A stretch of DNA of 64,000 nucleotides from Cryobacterium sp. N22 (GCF_002929555.1 NZ_PJJP01000038.1:1-64000), one strand, 5' to 3'; numbered from the stretch's first letter, positions 35,904-45,811 are shown. Numbers and translations are program-made. Notes: generated by a model not told the origin, from the letters alone.

Positions 35904-36791
35904 CTACAGCGCGGCGAGAACCTCGCGCAGCAGGGTCGCGGTCTCGCTCGGCGTCTTGCCGACCTTGACCCCGGCGGCCTCGAGGGCCTCCTTCTTGCCC
36001 TGCGCGGTTCCAGCCCCGTCGGAGACGATGGCGCCGGCGTGGCCCATGGTCTTGCCTTCCGGTGCGGTGAAGCCGGCCACGTAGCCCACGACGGGCTTGG
36101 TGACATGAGCCTTGATGTACTCGGCGGCCTTCTCCTCGGCGTCGCCGCCGATCTCGCCGATCATGACGATCGCGAGGGTCTCCGGGTCGGCCTCGAACGC
36201 GGCGAGCGCGTCGATGTGGGTGGTGCCGATGATCGGGTCGCCGCCGATGCCGATGGCGGTGGAGAAGCCGAGGTCGCGCAGCTCGTACATCATCTGGTAG
36301 GTCAGGGTGCCCGACTTGGAGACCAGGCCGACCGGGCCCTTGCCGGTGATGTTCGCCGGCGTGATGCCCACGAGCGCTTCACCGGGGGTGATGATGCCGG
36401 GGCAGTTCGGCCCGATGATGCGGGTCTTGTTGCCCTTCTCCTGGGCGTAGGCCCAGAACTCGGCGGAGTCCTGCACGGGCACGCCCTCGGTGATGATCAC
36501 GAGCAGGCCGATTTCGGCGTCGATCGCTTCGATGACGGCGTCCTTGGTGAAGGCCGGCGGCACGAACGCGATGGAGACATCCGCGCCGGTCTTCTCCATG
36601 GCTTCGGCAACCGTGCCGAAGACGGGCAGCTCGACATCGCCGTGGGTGACGGTGGTGCCGGCCTTGCGGGCGTTGACGCCGCCGACGATCTGGGTGCCGG
36701 CCTTGAGCATCAGGGCGGTGTGCTTGGTGCCCTCGCCGCCGGTGATGCCCTGAACGATGACCTTGGAGTCCTTGTTGAGGAAGATTGACAT
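35904..36791 (-). CDS. sucD: Succinyl-CoA synthetase alpha subunit
   Basis: With SucC it converts succinyl-CoA to succinate with nucleotide triphosphate formation (TCA cycle). The 295 residues have the usual length. Seen: the CoA-binding Rossmann part ([18 protein letters not shown]), [11 protein letters not shown] in the middle, and the phosphohistidine region [22 protein letters not shown] with active His. It follows sucC by 33 bp, with AGGA five bases before the ATG, and is closed by a strong terminator. Confidence 0.98.
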   Translation of the reverse strand: MSIFLNKDSKVIVQGITGGEGTKHTALMLKAGTQIVGGVNARKAGTTVTHGDVELPVFGTVAEAMEKTGADVSIAFVPPAFTKDAVIEAIDAEIGLLVIITEGVPVQDSAEFWAYAQEKGNKTRIIGPNCPGIITPGEALVGITPANITGKGPVGLVSKSGTLTYQMMYELRDLGFSTAIGIGGDPIIGTTHIDALAAFEADPETLAIVMIGEIGGDAEEKAAEYIKAHVTKPVVGYVAGFTAPEGKTMGHAGAIVSDGAGTAQGKKEALEAAGVKVGKTPSETATLLREVLAAL

Positions 36792-36824
36792 GTTTTTCCT
36801 ATTCCTTGATCTCGACGGGCGCGA

Positions 36825-37994
36825 TCAGCGGGCGGCGTGGGCGAGTTCGGCGGCCTTGGCGGCGCCCTCGTCCATGGTGGCGGCCAGGGTGACCAGCGGG
36901 TGGTTGGCCTCGTTGAGGATGCGGCGGCCTTCGTCGACGTTGTTGCCGTCGAGGCGCACCACGAGGGGCTTGTTCGCGGCGTCGCCGAGGGTGGCGAGCG
37001 CGCCGACGATGCCGTGGGCGACGGCGTCGCAGGCGGTGATGCCGCCGAAGACGTTGACGAAGACGCTCTTGACCTGCGGGTCGCCGAGGATCACGTCGAG
37101 GCCGGCGGCCATGACGGCTGCGGATGCTCCGCCGCCGATGTCGAGGAAGTTGGCCGGCTTGACGCCGCCGTGCTCCTCACCGGCGTAGGCGACCACGTCG
37201 AGGGTGGACATGACCAGCCCTGCGCCGTTGCCGATGATGCCGACCTCGCCGTCGAGCTTCACGTAGTTGAGGTCGTTCTGCTTGGCCTTGGCCTCGAGCG
37301 GGTCCGCGGCGGCCTTGTCCTCGAGCGCGGCGTGGCCGGGGTGGCGGAAGCCGGCGTTCTCGTCGATGGTGACCTTGCCGTCCAGGGCGATGATGTCGCC
37401 CTCTTCGGTGAGCACCAGCGGGTTGACCTCCACGAGGGTGGCGTCTTCGCCGGCGAACACGCTGTACAGCTGCACGAAGACCGGGGCGACCTTGTCGACC
37501 AGCTCGGCCGGGAACTTCGCCAGCACGGCGATCTCCTTGGCCTTGGCCAGGTCGATGCCCGCGGTCGGGTCGATGGCCACGTAGGCGAGCGCCTCGGGCT
37601 TCTCCACCGCGAGAACCTCGATCTCCACGCCGCCCTCGTAGCTGGCGAGCGAGAGGTAGGAGCGGTTGGACCGGTCCAGCAGCACAGAGAAGTAGAACTC
37701 CTGCTTGATGCGGGCTCCCCCGGCAACCATCACCCGGTGCACGGTGTGCCCCTTGATGTCCAGGCCCAGGATGGCGCGCCCGGCGGCTTCGGCCTCATCC
37801 GGGGTCTTGGCGACCTTCACGCCGCCGGCCTTGCCGCGGCCGCCGACCTTGACCTGCGCCTTGACGACGACGACACCGCCGAGCTTCTCGGCCGCGGCGC
37901 GCACCTCCTCGGGCGTGTCTGCGATGATGCCCGGCAGAACCGGGACTCCATACTGCTCAAACAGGTCTCTGGCCTGGTATTCGTAAAGATCCAC
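36825..37994 (-). CDS. sucC: Succinyl-CoA synthetase beta subunit (ADP-forming type)
   Basis: An ATP-grasp subunit, 389 residues. Seen: [20 protein letters not shown] at the N-terminus, [16 protein letters not shown] (nucleotide-binding), [13 protein letters not shown] (Mg-binding Glu-x-Asn), and [15 protein letters not shown] plus [12 protein letters not shown] near the end. GTG start at 37994 is supported by GGAAGAG upstream; relatives begin at the same VDLYEYQA. It forms an operon with sucD. Specificity for ADP or GDP is not certain from sequence. Confidence 0.98.
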   Translation of the reverse strand: MDLYEYQARDLFEQYGVPVLPGIIADTPEEVRAAAEKLGGVVVVKAQVKVGGRGKAGGVKVAKTPDEAEAAGRAILGLDIKGHTVHRVMVAGGARIKQEFYFSVLLDRSNRSYLSLASYEGGVEIEVLAVEKPEALAYVAIDPTAGIDLAKAKEIAVLAKFPAELVDKVAPVFVQLYSVFAGEDATLVEVNPLVLTEEGDIIALDGKVTIDENAGFRHPGHAALEDKAAADPLEAKAKQNDLNYVKLDGEVGIIGNGAGLVMSTLDVVAYAGEEHGGVKPANFLDIGGGASAAVMAAGLDVILGDPQVKSVFVNVFGGITACDAVAHGIVGALATLGDAANKPLVVRLDGNNVDEGRRILNEANHPLVTLAATMDEGAAKAAELAHAAR

Positions 37995-38179
37995 GCTGCT
38001 CTTCCAATCCGCGTCATAGCGTTCCGTGCATGGGGTAGGTGTGGTCTGGTTCCCCGGCGCGAAAACTAGCTCGACGTCGAGAGATACTGACCATCTCAAA
38101 CTCTACCTTCTCAGATGAGCCCGGGGTGTCTCGACCCCGGAGGGGTGCTTGGTGCCGAAACGAGTCTGCCCGCGGCCGG

Positions 38180-38185
38180 TATTCT
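38180..38185 (+). promoter_or_regulatory. -10 element, leaderless promoter of the DUF3054 gene
   Basis: TATTCT, six bases (GGGCTT), then ATG at 38192, without a ribosome-binding site. Confidence 0.6.
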
Positions 38186-38191
38186 GGGCTT

Positions 38192-38602
38192 ATGCCGTAT
38201 CGCAACTCCAGCTTCGCCCTCGTTTCGTTTGCGGCCGGCCTGGATGCGGCCTTGCTGCTGCTCTTCGTCGTGATCGGCCGGGCCAGCCACGGTGAGGGCC
38301 TCTGGGGCGTGCTGGACACCTGGTGGCCGTTCCTGACCGGACTGGTGGTGGCCTGGCTGCTTCTGATGGCCCGGCGCACGCCGTTGCGGATCCTCTGGAC
38401 CGGGGTGGGCGTGTGGCTGATCACCGTTGTCGTGGGCCTGCTGCTGCGGGTCGTCACCGGTCAGGGCGTGCAGCTGAGCTTCGTCATCGTGACCTTCCTC
38501 GTCCTCGGGGTGTTCCTGCTCGGCTGGCGCGCGATCGCGCTGCTCGTGCAGAGGTTGAACCGCCGCGGCGCACCGGCGAACGGCTCCCCTCTCGCTGGGT
38601 GA
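38192..38602 (+). CDS. DUF3054 family membrane protein
   Basis: A 136-residue protein with four predicted membrane helices. LDAALLLLFVVIGRASHGEG at the first helix and TWWPFLTGLVVAWLLL at the second are typical of DUF3054, a small actinobacterial membrane family of unknown function. ATG at 38192 was chosen because of the leaderless-type -10 element. Its stop codon (TGA at 38600-38602) lies within the first unit of the CGCTGGTTGAG repeat, so the last three residues LAG come partly from the repeat. Confidence 0.85.
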   Translation: MPYRNSSFALVSFAAGLDAALLLLFVVIGRASHGEGLWGVLDTWWPFLTGLVVAWLLLMARRTPLRILWTGVGVWLITVVVGLLLRVVTGQGVQLSFVIVTFLVLGVFLLGWRAIALLVQRLNRRGAPANGSPLAG

Positions 38603-38652
38603 GCCCCACTTCGCTGGTTGAGCCCACGTCGCTGGTTGAGCTTGCCGAAACC
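38593..38652. repeat. Three short direct repeats, CGCTGG-KTGAG
   Basis: CGCTGGGTGAGCCC, CGCTGGTTGAGCCC and CGCTGGTTGAGCTTGCCGAAACC stand head to tail about 19-20 bp apart. The third has the longer form, known to me as a widespread intergenic repeat in Microbacteriaceae and relatives. The first copy supplies the stop codon of the DUF3054 gene. Confidence 0.75.
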
Positions 38653-38798
38653 CGGTGACCTGCCCGCGATAGCCGCCCTGCTTTCCCGCCCCGACCGGCG
38701 GTCGCCCTGTGCCCGGCCGCAGGGCTGGGCCACAATATCTGCGAACGGTTCGCTCGCCCGGGCTTCCCTGGCGTGGCCCGACCCCGCAGGAGGAGCGC

Positions 38799-40109
38799 AT
38801 GAGCACCCTGTCGATCGACCCGAAGACCCTGGCCGAGGAGGCCTACCTCTACCTGTACCCGCTGGTGCTGATGGAGGTCACCCGGCAGCAGAGCATCAAC
38901 ACGGCGCCGGGGCGGATCTTCGGCCGCGGCCCCGAGAACACCTTCGTGCACACCCGCAACTTCCCGACGGCCGAGTTCCGCGACGTCGTGCGGCCCAACT
39001 TCGACACCCTGTATTCGATCGCCTGGCTCGAACTCGGTGCGGGCCCAGTCGTGATTCACCTGCCAGACACCGCCGACCGCTACTACCTGTTGCCGCTGAT
39101 CGACATGTGGACCGAGGTCTTCGCCAACCCGGGCAAGCGCACCACCGGAACCGCAGCGCTGGACCTTCTTGTGGTCCCCCCGGGCTGGGCGGGCGAGCCG
39201 GCGGACGGCCACGGACTCATCCAGGCCCCCACCCCGCGCGTCTGGGTCGTGGGCCGGTTCCAGACCAATGGTGTCGACGACTACCCGGTGGTGCGGGCGC
39301 TGCAAGACCAGCTGTCGCTCACCCTGCCGCCGCAATACGTCCAGTTCCCGCTCGACCCGACCGTGGACTCGACCACCGCACCGCTGCGTACCGTGGCCCG
39401 GCTGAGCGGGGTGGAGTTCTTCCGCCGCGCCGCGTCGGCGCTGCGGACCGTGCCGGTGCACGATACCGACTTCTCGATCCTGGCCAGGATCCGGCACCTC
39501 GGCATCGTGCCGGGTCTGCCGTTCGACAGCGAGAGCCTGGATGCGGCGGACACCGCTCTGCTCGAAGACGGGGTGGCCGAGGCCCGGGCGACCATGCTGG
39601 CCACGCTGCCGATGCTGGGCCGGCGGGTGAACGGTTGGCTGCTCAACGTGGAGACCATGGGCAACTACGGCAACGACTACCTCAAGCGCGCCGTGGTGGC
39701 GCTCGTGGGCCTTGGCGCGAACCCGCCGGAGGACGCGGTGTACCCGATCCTCATGACGGATGCCGATGGCCGGCCCCTCGACGGCGGGAACCGCTACCGG
39801 CTGCACTTCGAGAGGCACGAGCTGCCGCCCGTCGAGGCGTTCTGGTCGCTGACCATGTACGACGCGGACGGTTTCCCGGCCGCCAACCCGATCGACAGGT
39901 ATGCGATCGGCGACCGGGATGCGCTGCGCTACAACGCCGACGGGTCGCTCGACCTCGTCCTGCAGCACGAGCGGCCGACGGATGACCTGGTGGCCAACTG
40001 GCTGCCGGCGCCGCACGGGCCGCTCGGGGTGACGATGCGCCTGTACGGCCCGCGCCGCGAGGTGCTCGACGGCGCCTGGGTGCCCCCCGCGGTCACCCGG
40101 CTGGCATAG
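38799..40109 (+). CDS. DUF1254/DUF1214 domain protein
   Basis: A 436-residue soluble protein with an N-terminal DUF1254 (about 10-140; AYLYLYPLVLMEVTRQQ, VRPNFDTLYSIAWLEL) and a C-terminal DUF1214 beta domain (about 325-430; FWSLTMYDADGFPAANPIDRYAIGDRD, shown in part as FWSLTMYDADGF). Function of the pair is not established; homologues are often exported, but no signal peptide is seen here, so it should be cytoplasmic. AGGAGG stands before the ATG at 38799, an unusually strong site for this window. Monocistronic; converges with a small acidic protein gene. Confidence 0.88.
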   Translation: MSTLSIDPKTLAEEAYLYLYPLVLMEVTRQQSINTAPGRIFGRGPENTFVHTRNFPTAEFRDVVRPNFDTLYSIAWLELGAGPVVIHLPDTADRYYLLPLIDMWTEVFANPGKRTTGTAALDLLVVPPGWAGEPADGHGLIQAPTPRVWVVGRFQTNGVDDYPVVRALQDQLSLTLPPQYVQFPLDPTVDSTTAPLRTVARLSGVEFFRRAASALRTVPVHDTDFSILARIRHLGIVPGLPFDSESLDAADTALLEDGVAEARATMLATLPMLGRRVNGWLLNVETMGNYGNDYLKRAVVALVGLGANPPEDAVYPILMTDADGRPLDGGNRYRLHFERHELPPVEAFWSLTMYDADGFPAANPIDRYAIGDRDALRYNADGSLDLVLQHERPTDDLVANWLPAPHGPLGVTMRLYGPRREVLDGAWVPPAVTRLA

Positions 40110-40119
40110 GTAGGGCTTG

Positions 40120-40193
40120 AAATAAGGAAAAAGTGACTTTATAAGGACGGGATTGGACACAGCATCCTTTTTTCCGGCCGATGTCCTTATAAG
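40120..40193. repeat. Imperfect palindrome, family 1 (ATAAGGAC), copy b (inverted)
   Basis: The left arm ATAAGGAAAAAGTGA corresponds to the right arm of the copy at 1234-1307 read on the other strand, and the right arm (minus: TATAAGGACATCGGCCGGAA) to the left arm there. The two copies are thus the same element in opposite orientation. It fills the convergent gap between the DUF1254 and acidic-protein genes. Confidence 0.75.
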
Positions 40194-40210
40194 CGGCCGC
40201 CCGACCAGCG

Positions 40211-40435
40211 TCAGCGGTCGAGGCCCTCGTCGTCGTCGGTGTCCTCGCCCAGGTCGACGAGCCGGTTGTCGGCATCATCACCCCACTCGTCGGTGTTCTC
40301 CACGTCGGTCGGCGCGGTGTCCTCCTCGTCGGGAAGAAGCTCCTCGTCCTCGGGGATCTCGAGGTCGTCGACGGTGCGGTTGTCGTCGAGCGCCTCGGGG
40401 TCGTGCGGCCACAGGCCGTCGGAATCGTTGGTCAT
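40211..40435 (-). CDS. Small acidic protein, 74 aa
   Basis: Of its 74 residues about 45% are Asp or Glu, giving a very acidic, probably disordered protein (PEDEELLPDEEDTAP in the middle). I recognise no family with confidence. AGGAGG stands ten bases before the ATG at 40435 and codon use is normal, so it is probably expressed. It lies 155 bp downstream of the FUSC gene, on the same strand, with no clear promoter. Function unknown. Confidence 0.7.
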   Translation of the reverse strand: MTNDSDGLWPHDPEALDDNRTVDDLEIPEDEELLPDEEDTAPTDVENTDEWGDDADNRLVDLGEDTDDDEGLDR

Positions 40436-40590
40436 GATGATCGAGCCTCCTGTGGACGCGCGCCGACGCTGAACGGTGCGGGATCGGGTGTCCGGGATGG
40501 CTGCAGCGCGCGGGTCCCGGTGCAGCACACCGTACCGTCGTCGGTGGTTGCCGACAAGGCGTCGGTCAGCGGTCTACGACGCGGCGCCGG

Positions 40591-41694
40591 TCAGCCGTCG
40601 ATGGCCCGCCGACGTGCGTCCCTGGCCAGGCCGGCGCGGGTGGCGACAACGAGCACCACGGCGACGGCGCCGCCCAGCGCCGTTTCCACGACCCTGTCCA
40701 CCAGCAGTTCCGACACCGGCACCGGACTGCCCAGGTGCGACACCGTCAGCGCCAGCGGAGTGATGAACAGCAGCGCGGCGCCGTAGTGCTTGCCGATCAG
40801 GATCTCGGCGCCGAACTGGCCGATCGCGATCACCAGGATCAACACCCAGACGGGTGGCCCGGGCAGCAGGACCAATCCCGTGACCACGACTCCGAGCGCG
40901 GTGCCGAAGATGCGGTGGAAGGCGCGGGAGGTGGAGTGCCTGGCGCCGGGCGGCGGCATCACCGCCACCACGCTCACGACGGCCCAGTATGGATGCCCGA
41001 TACCCACGAGAATGGCCAGGCCGCCGGCGATCAGGCTGCCCACCACCATCTGCCCGATCGACAGCCAGACCCGGCCGTCACGGTACGCGGCCAGGTTGAC
41101 GCGGGGCTGCCGGGGCAGCTCCTTGAACAGCGGGGCCGACCGTTCCGGCGCGGCCCGGCGCAGCAGAGCGCCCGACATGGTCACCAGCCAGGCGAAAGCG
41201 GCACCGGCAACGCCCACCAGCAGCCGGGTCAGCACCTGGTCGGGTTCGGTGGGCACCTGGGCGCACACCGTGTACGCGAACACGAAGAACAGCGGGGTGC
41301 CGGGGAACAGTCCCATCGTGTTGACCAGCAGCACACCGAGAACCAACACCACGATCAGGCCCACCGTGAGCAGGCCGAGCGGCGCCCCGACGGCCGCCAT
41401 CAGAAGCCCGAAACCGATGCTGCCGACCATTCCCACAGCCGCCACGCTCACCGATCGGGCCCGCAGCCGGTACGGTTCGCTGCGCCCGAACAGGGCTGTC
41501 ATCCCGCCGAACGAGGCGTACACGGCCCAGTCGATGCGCCCGGCGAGCACCAGCACGATGAGGGGGATCACCATGGCCAGCGTCGCCCGGGTGGCGACCT
41601 CCAGGTCGAGTGCACGCAGGGACCGCGCCCACTGCCTCAGGGTTTCGGGCCGGGAGCGGGCATCCGCTGAATCGTCGGGGTGTGGCGCCGTCAC
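40591..41694 (-). CDS. FUSC-family membrane protein
   Basis: A 367-residue inner-membrane protein with about eleven predicted helices, of the FUSC/aromatic-acid exporter type (YccS/AaeB, fusaric-acid resistance-like). TLAMVIPLIVLVLAGRIDWAVYASFGGMTALFGRSEPYRLRARSVS in helices 1-2, shown in part as WAVYASFGGMTALFGRSEPY, is the family mark; the second repeat has HSTSRAFHRIFGTALGVVV. The GTG start at 41694 overlaps the pcrA stop by GTGA, so it is cotranslated with the helicase although no functional link is evident. Export of aromatic compounds is an inference from the family. Confidence 0.85.
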   Translation of the reverse strand: MTAPHPDDSADARSRPETLRQWARSLRALDLEVATRATLAMVIPLIVLVLAGRIDWAVYASFGGMTALFGRSEPYRLRARSVSVAAVGMVGSIGFGLLMAAVGAPLGLLTVGLIVVLVLGVLLVNTMGLFPGTPLFFVFAYTVCAQVPTEPDQVLTRLLVGVAGAAFAWLVTMSGALLRRAAPERSAPLFKELPRQPRVNLAAYRDGRVWLSIGQMVVGSLIAGGLAILVGIGHPYWAVVSVVAVMPPPGARHSTSRAFHRIFGTALGVVVTGLVLLPGPPVWVLILVIAIGQFGAEILIGKHYGAALLFITPLALTVSHLGSPVPVSELLVDRVVETALGGAVAVVLVVATRAGLARDARRRAIDG

Positions 41695-44171
41695 TCGATC
41701 TTCTCGATCGGGGCGACCTTGATCAGCAGTTTCTTCGCCCCGCTGGTGTCGAACTGCACGTGCGCGATGCGCTTGGTGCCCTCCCCGGTGACCTGGTTGA
41801 CCCGGCCGTCACCGAAGTCGACGTGACGGATGCGGTCGCCTGCGTTGAGGGTGAGGTCACCGTTGTCGCGCACCTGCGCGGTGATCCGGTTGGCCCACTC
41901 GGTCTTCGGCTTGGGCGCCGGCGGCAGCTGGCCCGGGGTGCCGCTGCGGCTGCCGAAGCCACCGCCGCCGAAGCCACCGCCGTCGCGGCGCGCGTTGAGC
42001 GCCCGGGACTGGGTGCCGCCGCGGGAGTTGGCCATGCCCGGGGACTGCTTCCAGTCGATCAGGGCGGCCGGGATCTCCTGCAGGTAACGGCTGGGCATGG
42101 CCACGTTGACCTCACCGAACTGGGCGCGGGTCATCGCCAGCGACAGGTAGAGCCGCTGCCGGGCCCGGGTGATGCCCACGTAGAACAGGCGCCGTTCCTC
42201 GGCGGGCCCGCCGGGTTCGCCGGCCGACATCTGGTGCGGCAGCAGCCCCTCCTCGACACCGGTGAGGAACACGGCCTCATATTCCAGGCCCTTGGCGGTG
42301 TGCAGCGTCATCAGCGACACGGTGCCGGAGGCGTCGTCGAGGTCGTCGGCGGCGGCCACGAGGGACACCTGGGTGAGGAAGTCGACCAGGCCGGCGTCGG
42401 GGTTCTCCCGGTTGAAGTCCTTGGTCTGGGCGACCAGTTCTTCGATGTTCTCCGCCCGCACCTCGTCTTGCGCGTCGCGGCTGGCCCGCAGCACAGCGAG
42501 CAGGCCGCTGCCGTCGAGCAGGAAGGTGAGCAGGTCGCTGACGTTGGAGACCCCGGCCGGGTTCTCCGGGTCGAGGCTGAGCGCGGCGGTGTCGAGCAGG
42601 GTGGCCAGCTTGAGGATGGCGCCGGTCACCTTGGGACCCAGGCCCAGGCCGCCGGAGTCGCGCATGGCCTGGCGGAAGGAGATGCCGTTGGTCTCGGCGA
42701 AGCTGGCCAGCTGGGTTTCGGTGGCCGGGCCGATGCCGCGCTTGGGGGTGTTCAGGATGCGGCGGAGCGCCAATTCGTCCAGCGGGTTCGCGACGGCGAC
42801 GAGGTAGGCCAGCGCATCCTTGATCTCGGCGCGTTCGTAGAACTTGGTGCCACCGACGACGCGGTACGGCACCGCGGCGCGCACCAGGATCTCCTCCAGC
42901 GCACGGGTCTGCGCGTTGGTGCGGTAGAACACCGCCATGTCGCGGTAGGCCATGCCCGCCGCGTGCAGCACCTCGATCTCGTCGGCCACGAACTGGGCCT
43001 CGTCGTGCCCGTTGTACGCGGTGTAGCCCACGATCTTCGCGCCGTCACCGCCGGCGCTCCAGAGCCGCTTCTCGCGGCGGTCGAAGTTGTTGCCGATCAC
43101 GGCGTTCGCGGCCGAGAGGATGTTCTGGGTGGAGCGATAGTTCTGCTCGAGCAGGATCACCTTGGTGCCGGGGAAGTCCCGTTCGAACTCGGTGATGTTG
43201 CGGCTGGAGGCGCCGCGGAACGCGTAGATGGACTGGTCGGAGTCGCCGACCACGGTCAGGCTCGCGCCGGGGATCTGACCCTGCGCGTCCTGCAGGTTCT
43301 TCACGTGCAGGCCCTGCTCCTCCATGTCGTCGGCCAGTTCGGCGTCGACGGGGCGGGTGAGCTCGCGCACCAGCGCGTACTGGGCGTGGTTGGTGTCCTG
43401 GTATTCGTCGACCAGGATGTGCCGGAACCGGCGCCTGTACAGTGCCGCGACCTTGGGGAAGGCCCGGAACAGGAACACGGTCTCGCCGATCAGGTCGTCG
43501 AAGTCGAGGGCGCTGGCCGCGCGGAGCCGTCGCGTGTACTGGCGGAAGATCTCGACGAACATGACCTCCTGCGGGTCGCTCATGTTCGCGTTGCGGGCGT
43601 AGGAGTCGACATCCGCCAGCTCGTTCTTGAGCTTGGAGATCTTGGACGCCACGTTGCCGGGCGTGAAGCCGAGGGTGTCGGCGTCGAGCTGCTTGATGAT
43701 GCGCTTGATGGTGACCTTGGAGTCGGCCGAGTCGTAGATGCTGAAGTTCGCCGACAGGCCCGCGCTTTCGGCCTCACGGCGCAGGATGCGCACGCAGGAG
43801 GAGTGGAAGGTGCTGATCCACATGCCGTCGGACGCCTGGCCGAGCAGGGCCTTGACCCGTTCGCGCATCTCGGCGGCGGCCTTGTTGGTGAACGTGATCG
43901 CGAGGATCTGGCTGGGCCACGCCTCGCGGCTCTCGATCAGGCCGGCGACCCGGCGGGTGAGCACGCTGGTCTTGCCCGAGCCGGCGCCCGCGACGATCAG
44001 CAGGGCCGGGCCGCGGTACTTGACGGCCTCGAGCTGCTGCGGGTTGAGGCCGTCGAAGAGCGGGCTCTGCTGCTCGGAACCGGCGTCGGGACCCGCTCGT
44101 CCGTCGAGGATGATCGGGGTCGCGGACGACCTGGTCGCGGGGGCGTTGGGCAGGTCTGGAGACAAAGTCAT
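41691..44171 (-). CDS. pcrA: ATP-dependent DNA helicase PcrA/UvrD (SF1)
   Basis: A 3'-5' helicase for repair and replication restart, 826 residues. Seen: Q-motif NPQQLEAVKY, Walker A AGAGSGKTSVL (about 61-71), TFTNKAAAEMRERV, Walker B DEYQDTN, GDSDQSIYAFRGA, QNYRSTQNIL, TLHTAKGLEYEAVF and VGITRARQRLYLS, so all helicase motifs are complete. After a Gly/Ser-rich linker the C-terminal 60 residues (RIRHVDFGDGRVNQVTGEGT) form the Tudor-like RNA-polymerase-binding tail. A 40-residue N-terminal extension precedes the Q motif. TAGAAT nine bases before the ATG suggests a very short leader. The FUSC gene overlaps its stop. Confidence 0.97.
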   Translation of the reverse strand: MTLSPDLPNAPATRSSATPIILDGRAGPDAGSEQQSPLFDGLNPQQLEAVKYRGPALLIVAGAGSGKTSVLTRRVAGLIESREAWPSQILAITFTNKAAAEMRERVKALLGQASDGMWISTFHSSCVRILRREAESAGLSANFSIYDSADSKVTIKRIIKQLDADTLGFTPGNVASKISKLKNELADVDSYARNANMSDPQEVMFVEIFRQYTRRLRAASALDFDDLIGETVFLFRAFPKVAALYRRRFRHILVDEYQDTNHAQYALVRELTRPVDAELADDMEEQGLHVKNLQDAQGQIPGASLTVVGDSDQSIYAFRGASSRNITEFERDFPGTKVILLEQNYRSTQNILSAANAVIGNNFDRREKRLWSAGGDGAKIVGYTAYNGHDEAQFVADEIEVLHAAGMAYRDMAVFYRTNAQTRALEEILVRAAVPYRVVGGTKFYERAEIKDALAYLVAVANPLDELALRRILNTPKRGIGPATETQLASFAETNGISFRQAMRDSGGLGLGPKVTGAILKLATLLDTAALSLDPENPAGVSNVSDLLTFLLDGSGLLAVLRASRDAQDEVRAENIEELVAQTKDFNRENPDAGLVDFLTQVSLVAAADDLDDASGTVSLMTLHTAKGLEYEAVFLTGVEEGLLPHQMSAGEPGGPAEERRLFYVGITRARQRLYLSLAMTRAQFGEVNVAMPSRYLQEIPAALIDWKQSPGMANSRGGTQSRALNARRDGGGFGGGGFGSRSGTPGQLPPAPKPKTEWANRITAQVRDNGDLTLNAGDRIRHVDFGDGRVNQVTGEGTKRIAHVQFDTSGAKKLLIKVAPIEKIE

Positions 44172-44216
44172 GGCCAGCCAATTCTAGGCGCAGCCGCCGA
44201 CATCCGCCCCTCGAGG

Positions 44217-45254
44217 TCAGGCGGGTGAGAGCGGATGCGGCAGCCCGGCGGACAGCCCGTCACGAACGAAGACGGCCAGGTCGGGCTGGTCGGCGAAGAC
44301 CCCGTCGATGCCGGTGTCCATGATGGTGCGGAACTCGGCCTGCCAGTTGCCGAAGTCGGCCTTGCGGGTGCCGACCCTGAAGCTGGGGGCCAGGAACCGG
44401 TTCTCCGGGCGCAACGTCCAGGTGTAGATCGCCAGGCCGGCGGCGTGGGCGGCGTCCACCAGGTCTGAGGCGCCGTCGACGTTGCCGTCGGCGCCGGTGT
44501 GCAGGATCAGGGACTTGGGCACGCTGATGCCGTCGAGCTGGTGGCCGAGCTGGTAGAGCGCCAGGTCGGTGAGGTAGTCCGCGTAGGTCGTGGCCCGGTC
44601 GCCGAACCTGGCGACGAGATCGGCGGGGGCGCCGGTGGCCTCGAGCAGGAACACCCGGCGGCCGAAGACCCCGCGTGCCTGCACCTGGGCCAGCACCGTG
44701 CGTTCAAAGCTCTCGATGGTGAGCCGGCCCTCCCCCGTGTTCCAGCCGGCCTCGTTGACCTCGGCGGCGAACAGTTCGTCCAGCGGCAGCCCGATGGACT
44801 CGAAGTAGCTGGCGTGCTTGATCTCGGCGACGACGCCGAGCTCCCGGTCCAGCGGCGCCTCCGCACGATCGACGAGGCGCAGCACGTCGCGCAGCCGCAG
44901 GATCGGGAAGAGTCCGTCGAAGCTGGCGCTCAGGCCGCGCAGGGCAGGCAACCGCTCGCGGGCGCGCAGGGTGCGCAACTCCGCCCAGGTGAAGTCCTCG
45001 GTGAACCAGCCGGTCAGGGCGACACCGTCAATGACCTTCGAGGTGCGCCGGCCGGCGAATTCGGTGTGGGAGGCCACATCCGTCGTGCCGGAGATCTCGT
45101 TCTCGTGCCGCACCACCAGCACGCCGTCTTTGGTGGCGACGATGTCGGGCTCGACGGCGTCGGCCCCCAGGGCGAACGCGAGCCTGTAGGCGGCTTCGGT
45201 GTGCTCCGGACGGTAGCCGCTGGCACCGCGGTGAGCGATCACGAGGGGTGGCAT
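44217..45254 (-). CDS. Glycerophosphodiester phosphodiesterase
   Basis: Hydrolyses glycerophosphodiesters to glycerol 3-phosphate and an alcohol. Seen in 345 residues: IAHRGASGYRPEHTEAAY (His-Arg and Glu), AVEPDIVATKDGVLVVRHE (metal-binding Glu, Asp and catalytic His), AEIKH near residue 150 and the terminal DGVFADQPDLAV. No signal peptide, so it should be cytoplasmic, unlike GlpQ. glpD in this window could use the product. TAACCT six bases before the ATG predicts a leaderless mRNA; it diverges from a small membrane-protein gene. Confidence 0.95.
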   Translation of the reverse strand: MPPLVIAHRGASGYRPEHTEAAYRLAFALGADAVEPDIVATKDGVLVVRHENEISGTTDVASHTEFAGRRTSKVIDGVALTGWFTEDFTWAELRTLRARERLPALRGLSASFDGLFPILRLRDVLRLVDRAEAPLDRELGVVAEIKHASYFESIGLPLDELFAAEVNEAGWNTGEGRLTIESFERTVLAQVQARGVFGRRVFLLEATGAPADLVARFGDRATTYADYLTDLALYQLGHQLDGISVPKSLILHTGADGNVDGASDLVDAAHAAGLAIYTWTLRPENRFLAPSFRVGTRKADFGNWQAEFRTIMDTGIDGVFADQPDLAVFVRDGLSAGLPHPLSPA

Positions 45255-45260
45255 GACCCA

Positions 45261-45266
45261 AGGTTA
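45261..45266 (-). promoter_or_regulatory. -10 element, leaderless promoter of the GDPD gene
   Basis: TAACCT, six bases (TGGGTC), then ATG at 45254. A weaker plus-strand hexamer GAATCT (45281-45286) stands six bases before the GTG of the divergent gene. Confidence 0.55.
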
Positions 45267-45292
45267 GCCGCGGCCTGCCAGAATCTTGAGTT

Positions 45293-45811
45293 GTGACCAC
45301 CTGGACAGACTCGACGCCGCGCGTGCGCTGGGGCAACCCCCGGTGGCGGTACGGGGTGGGTCTCGTCACGATCCTGCTCGGCGTGGCCCTGACCAACCTG
45401 GTCAGCACCTACAGCCTGTGGTTCCTGCTGGTCGGGCCCTGCGTGCAGCTGCTCGGCTGGCTGATCCTGCCCGGTGCGCTCTGGCGCCGCCTGATCGTGA
45501 TCCTGCCGTGCCTGCTGGCCGCCCTGGTGCTCATCGCCGGCCCGGACTTCGCCGGGGCGTTCGCGGTGCTGCTGGCCGGATGGCTGTTCGCCCGGCACCG
45601 GCCGGGGCGCAGCTACCTGGCGCTGATCCCGGTGATCGTGCTGAGCTTCGTGCTCAAGGGCGCCCTGAACGAGTACAGCCAGCACTGGATCGGGCTGCTG
45701 AGCGGTTCCGTAGCCTGTGTGGCCTGCGCCTGGTTGGGCTGGGCGCTGGCGGAGTGGCGCGGGCGCAGGCCGGCCGCATCCGCCGTTCGCGGTCCAGCCC
45801 AGGCTGAGTAG
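45293..45811 (+). CDS. Hypothetical integral membrane protein, 172 aa
   Basis: Four or five predicted membrane helices (for example GLVTILLGVALTNLVSTYSLW, shown in part: VGLVTILLGVALTNL, and LALIPVIVLSFVLKGALNEY). No family that I recognise; similar small proteins are common next to GDPD genes in this group, but that is from memory. GTG start at 45293 has GAATCT six bases before it, compatible with a leaderless message. The C-terminus is Arg/Ala-rich and cytoplasmic. Function unknown. Confidence 0.65.
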   Translation: MTTWTDSTPRVRWGNPRWRYGVGLVTILLGVALTNLVSTYSLWFLLVGPCVQLLGWLILPGALWRRLIVILPCLLAALVLIAGPDFAGAFAVLLAGWLFARHRPGRSYLALIPVIVLSFVLKGALNEYSQHWIGLLSGSVACVACAWLGWALAEWRGRRPAASAVRGPAQAE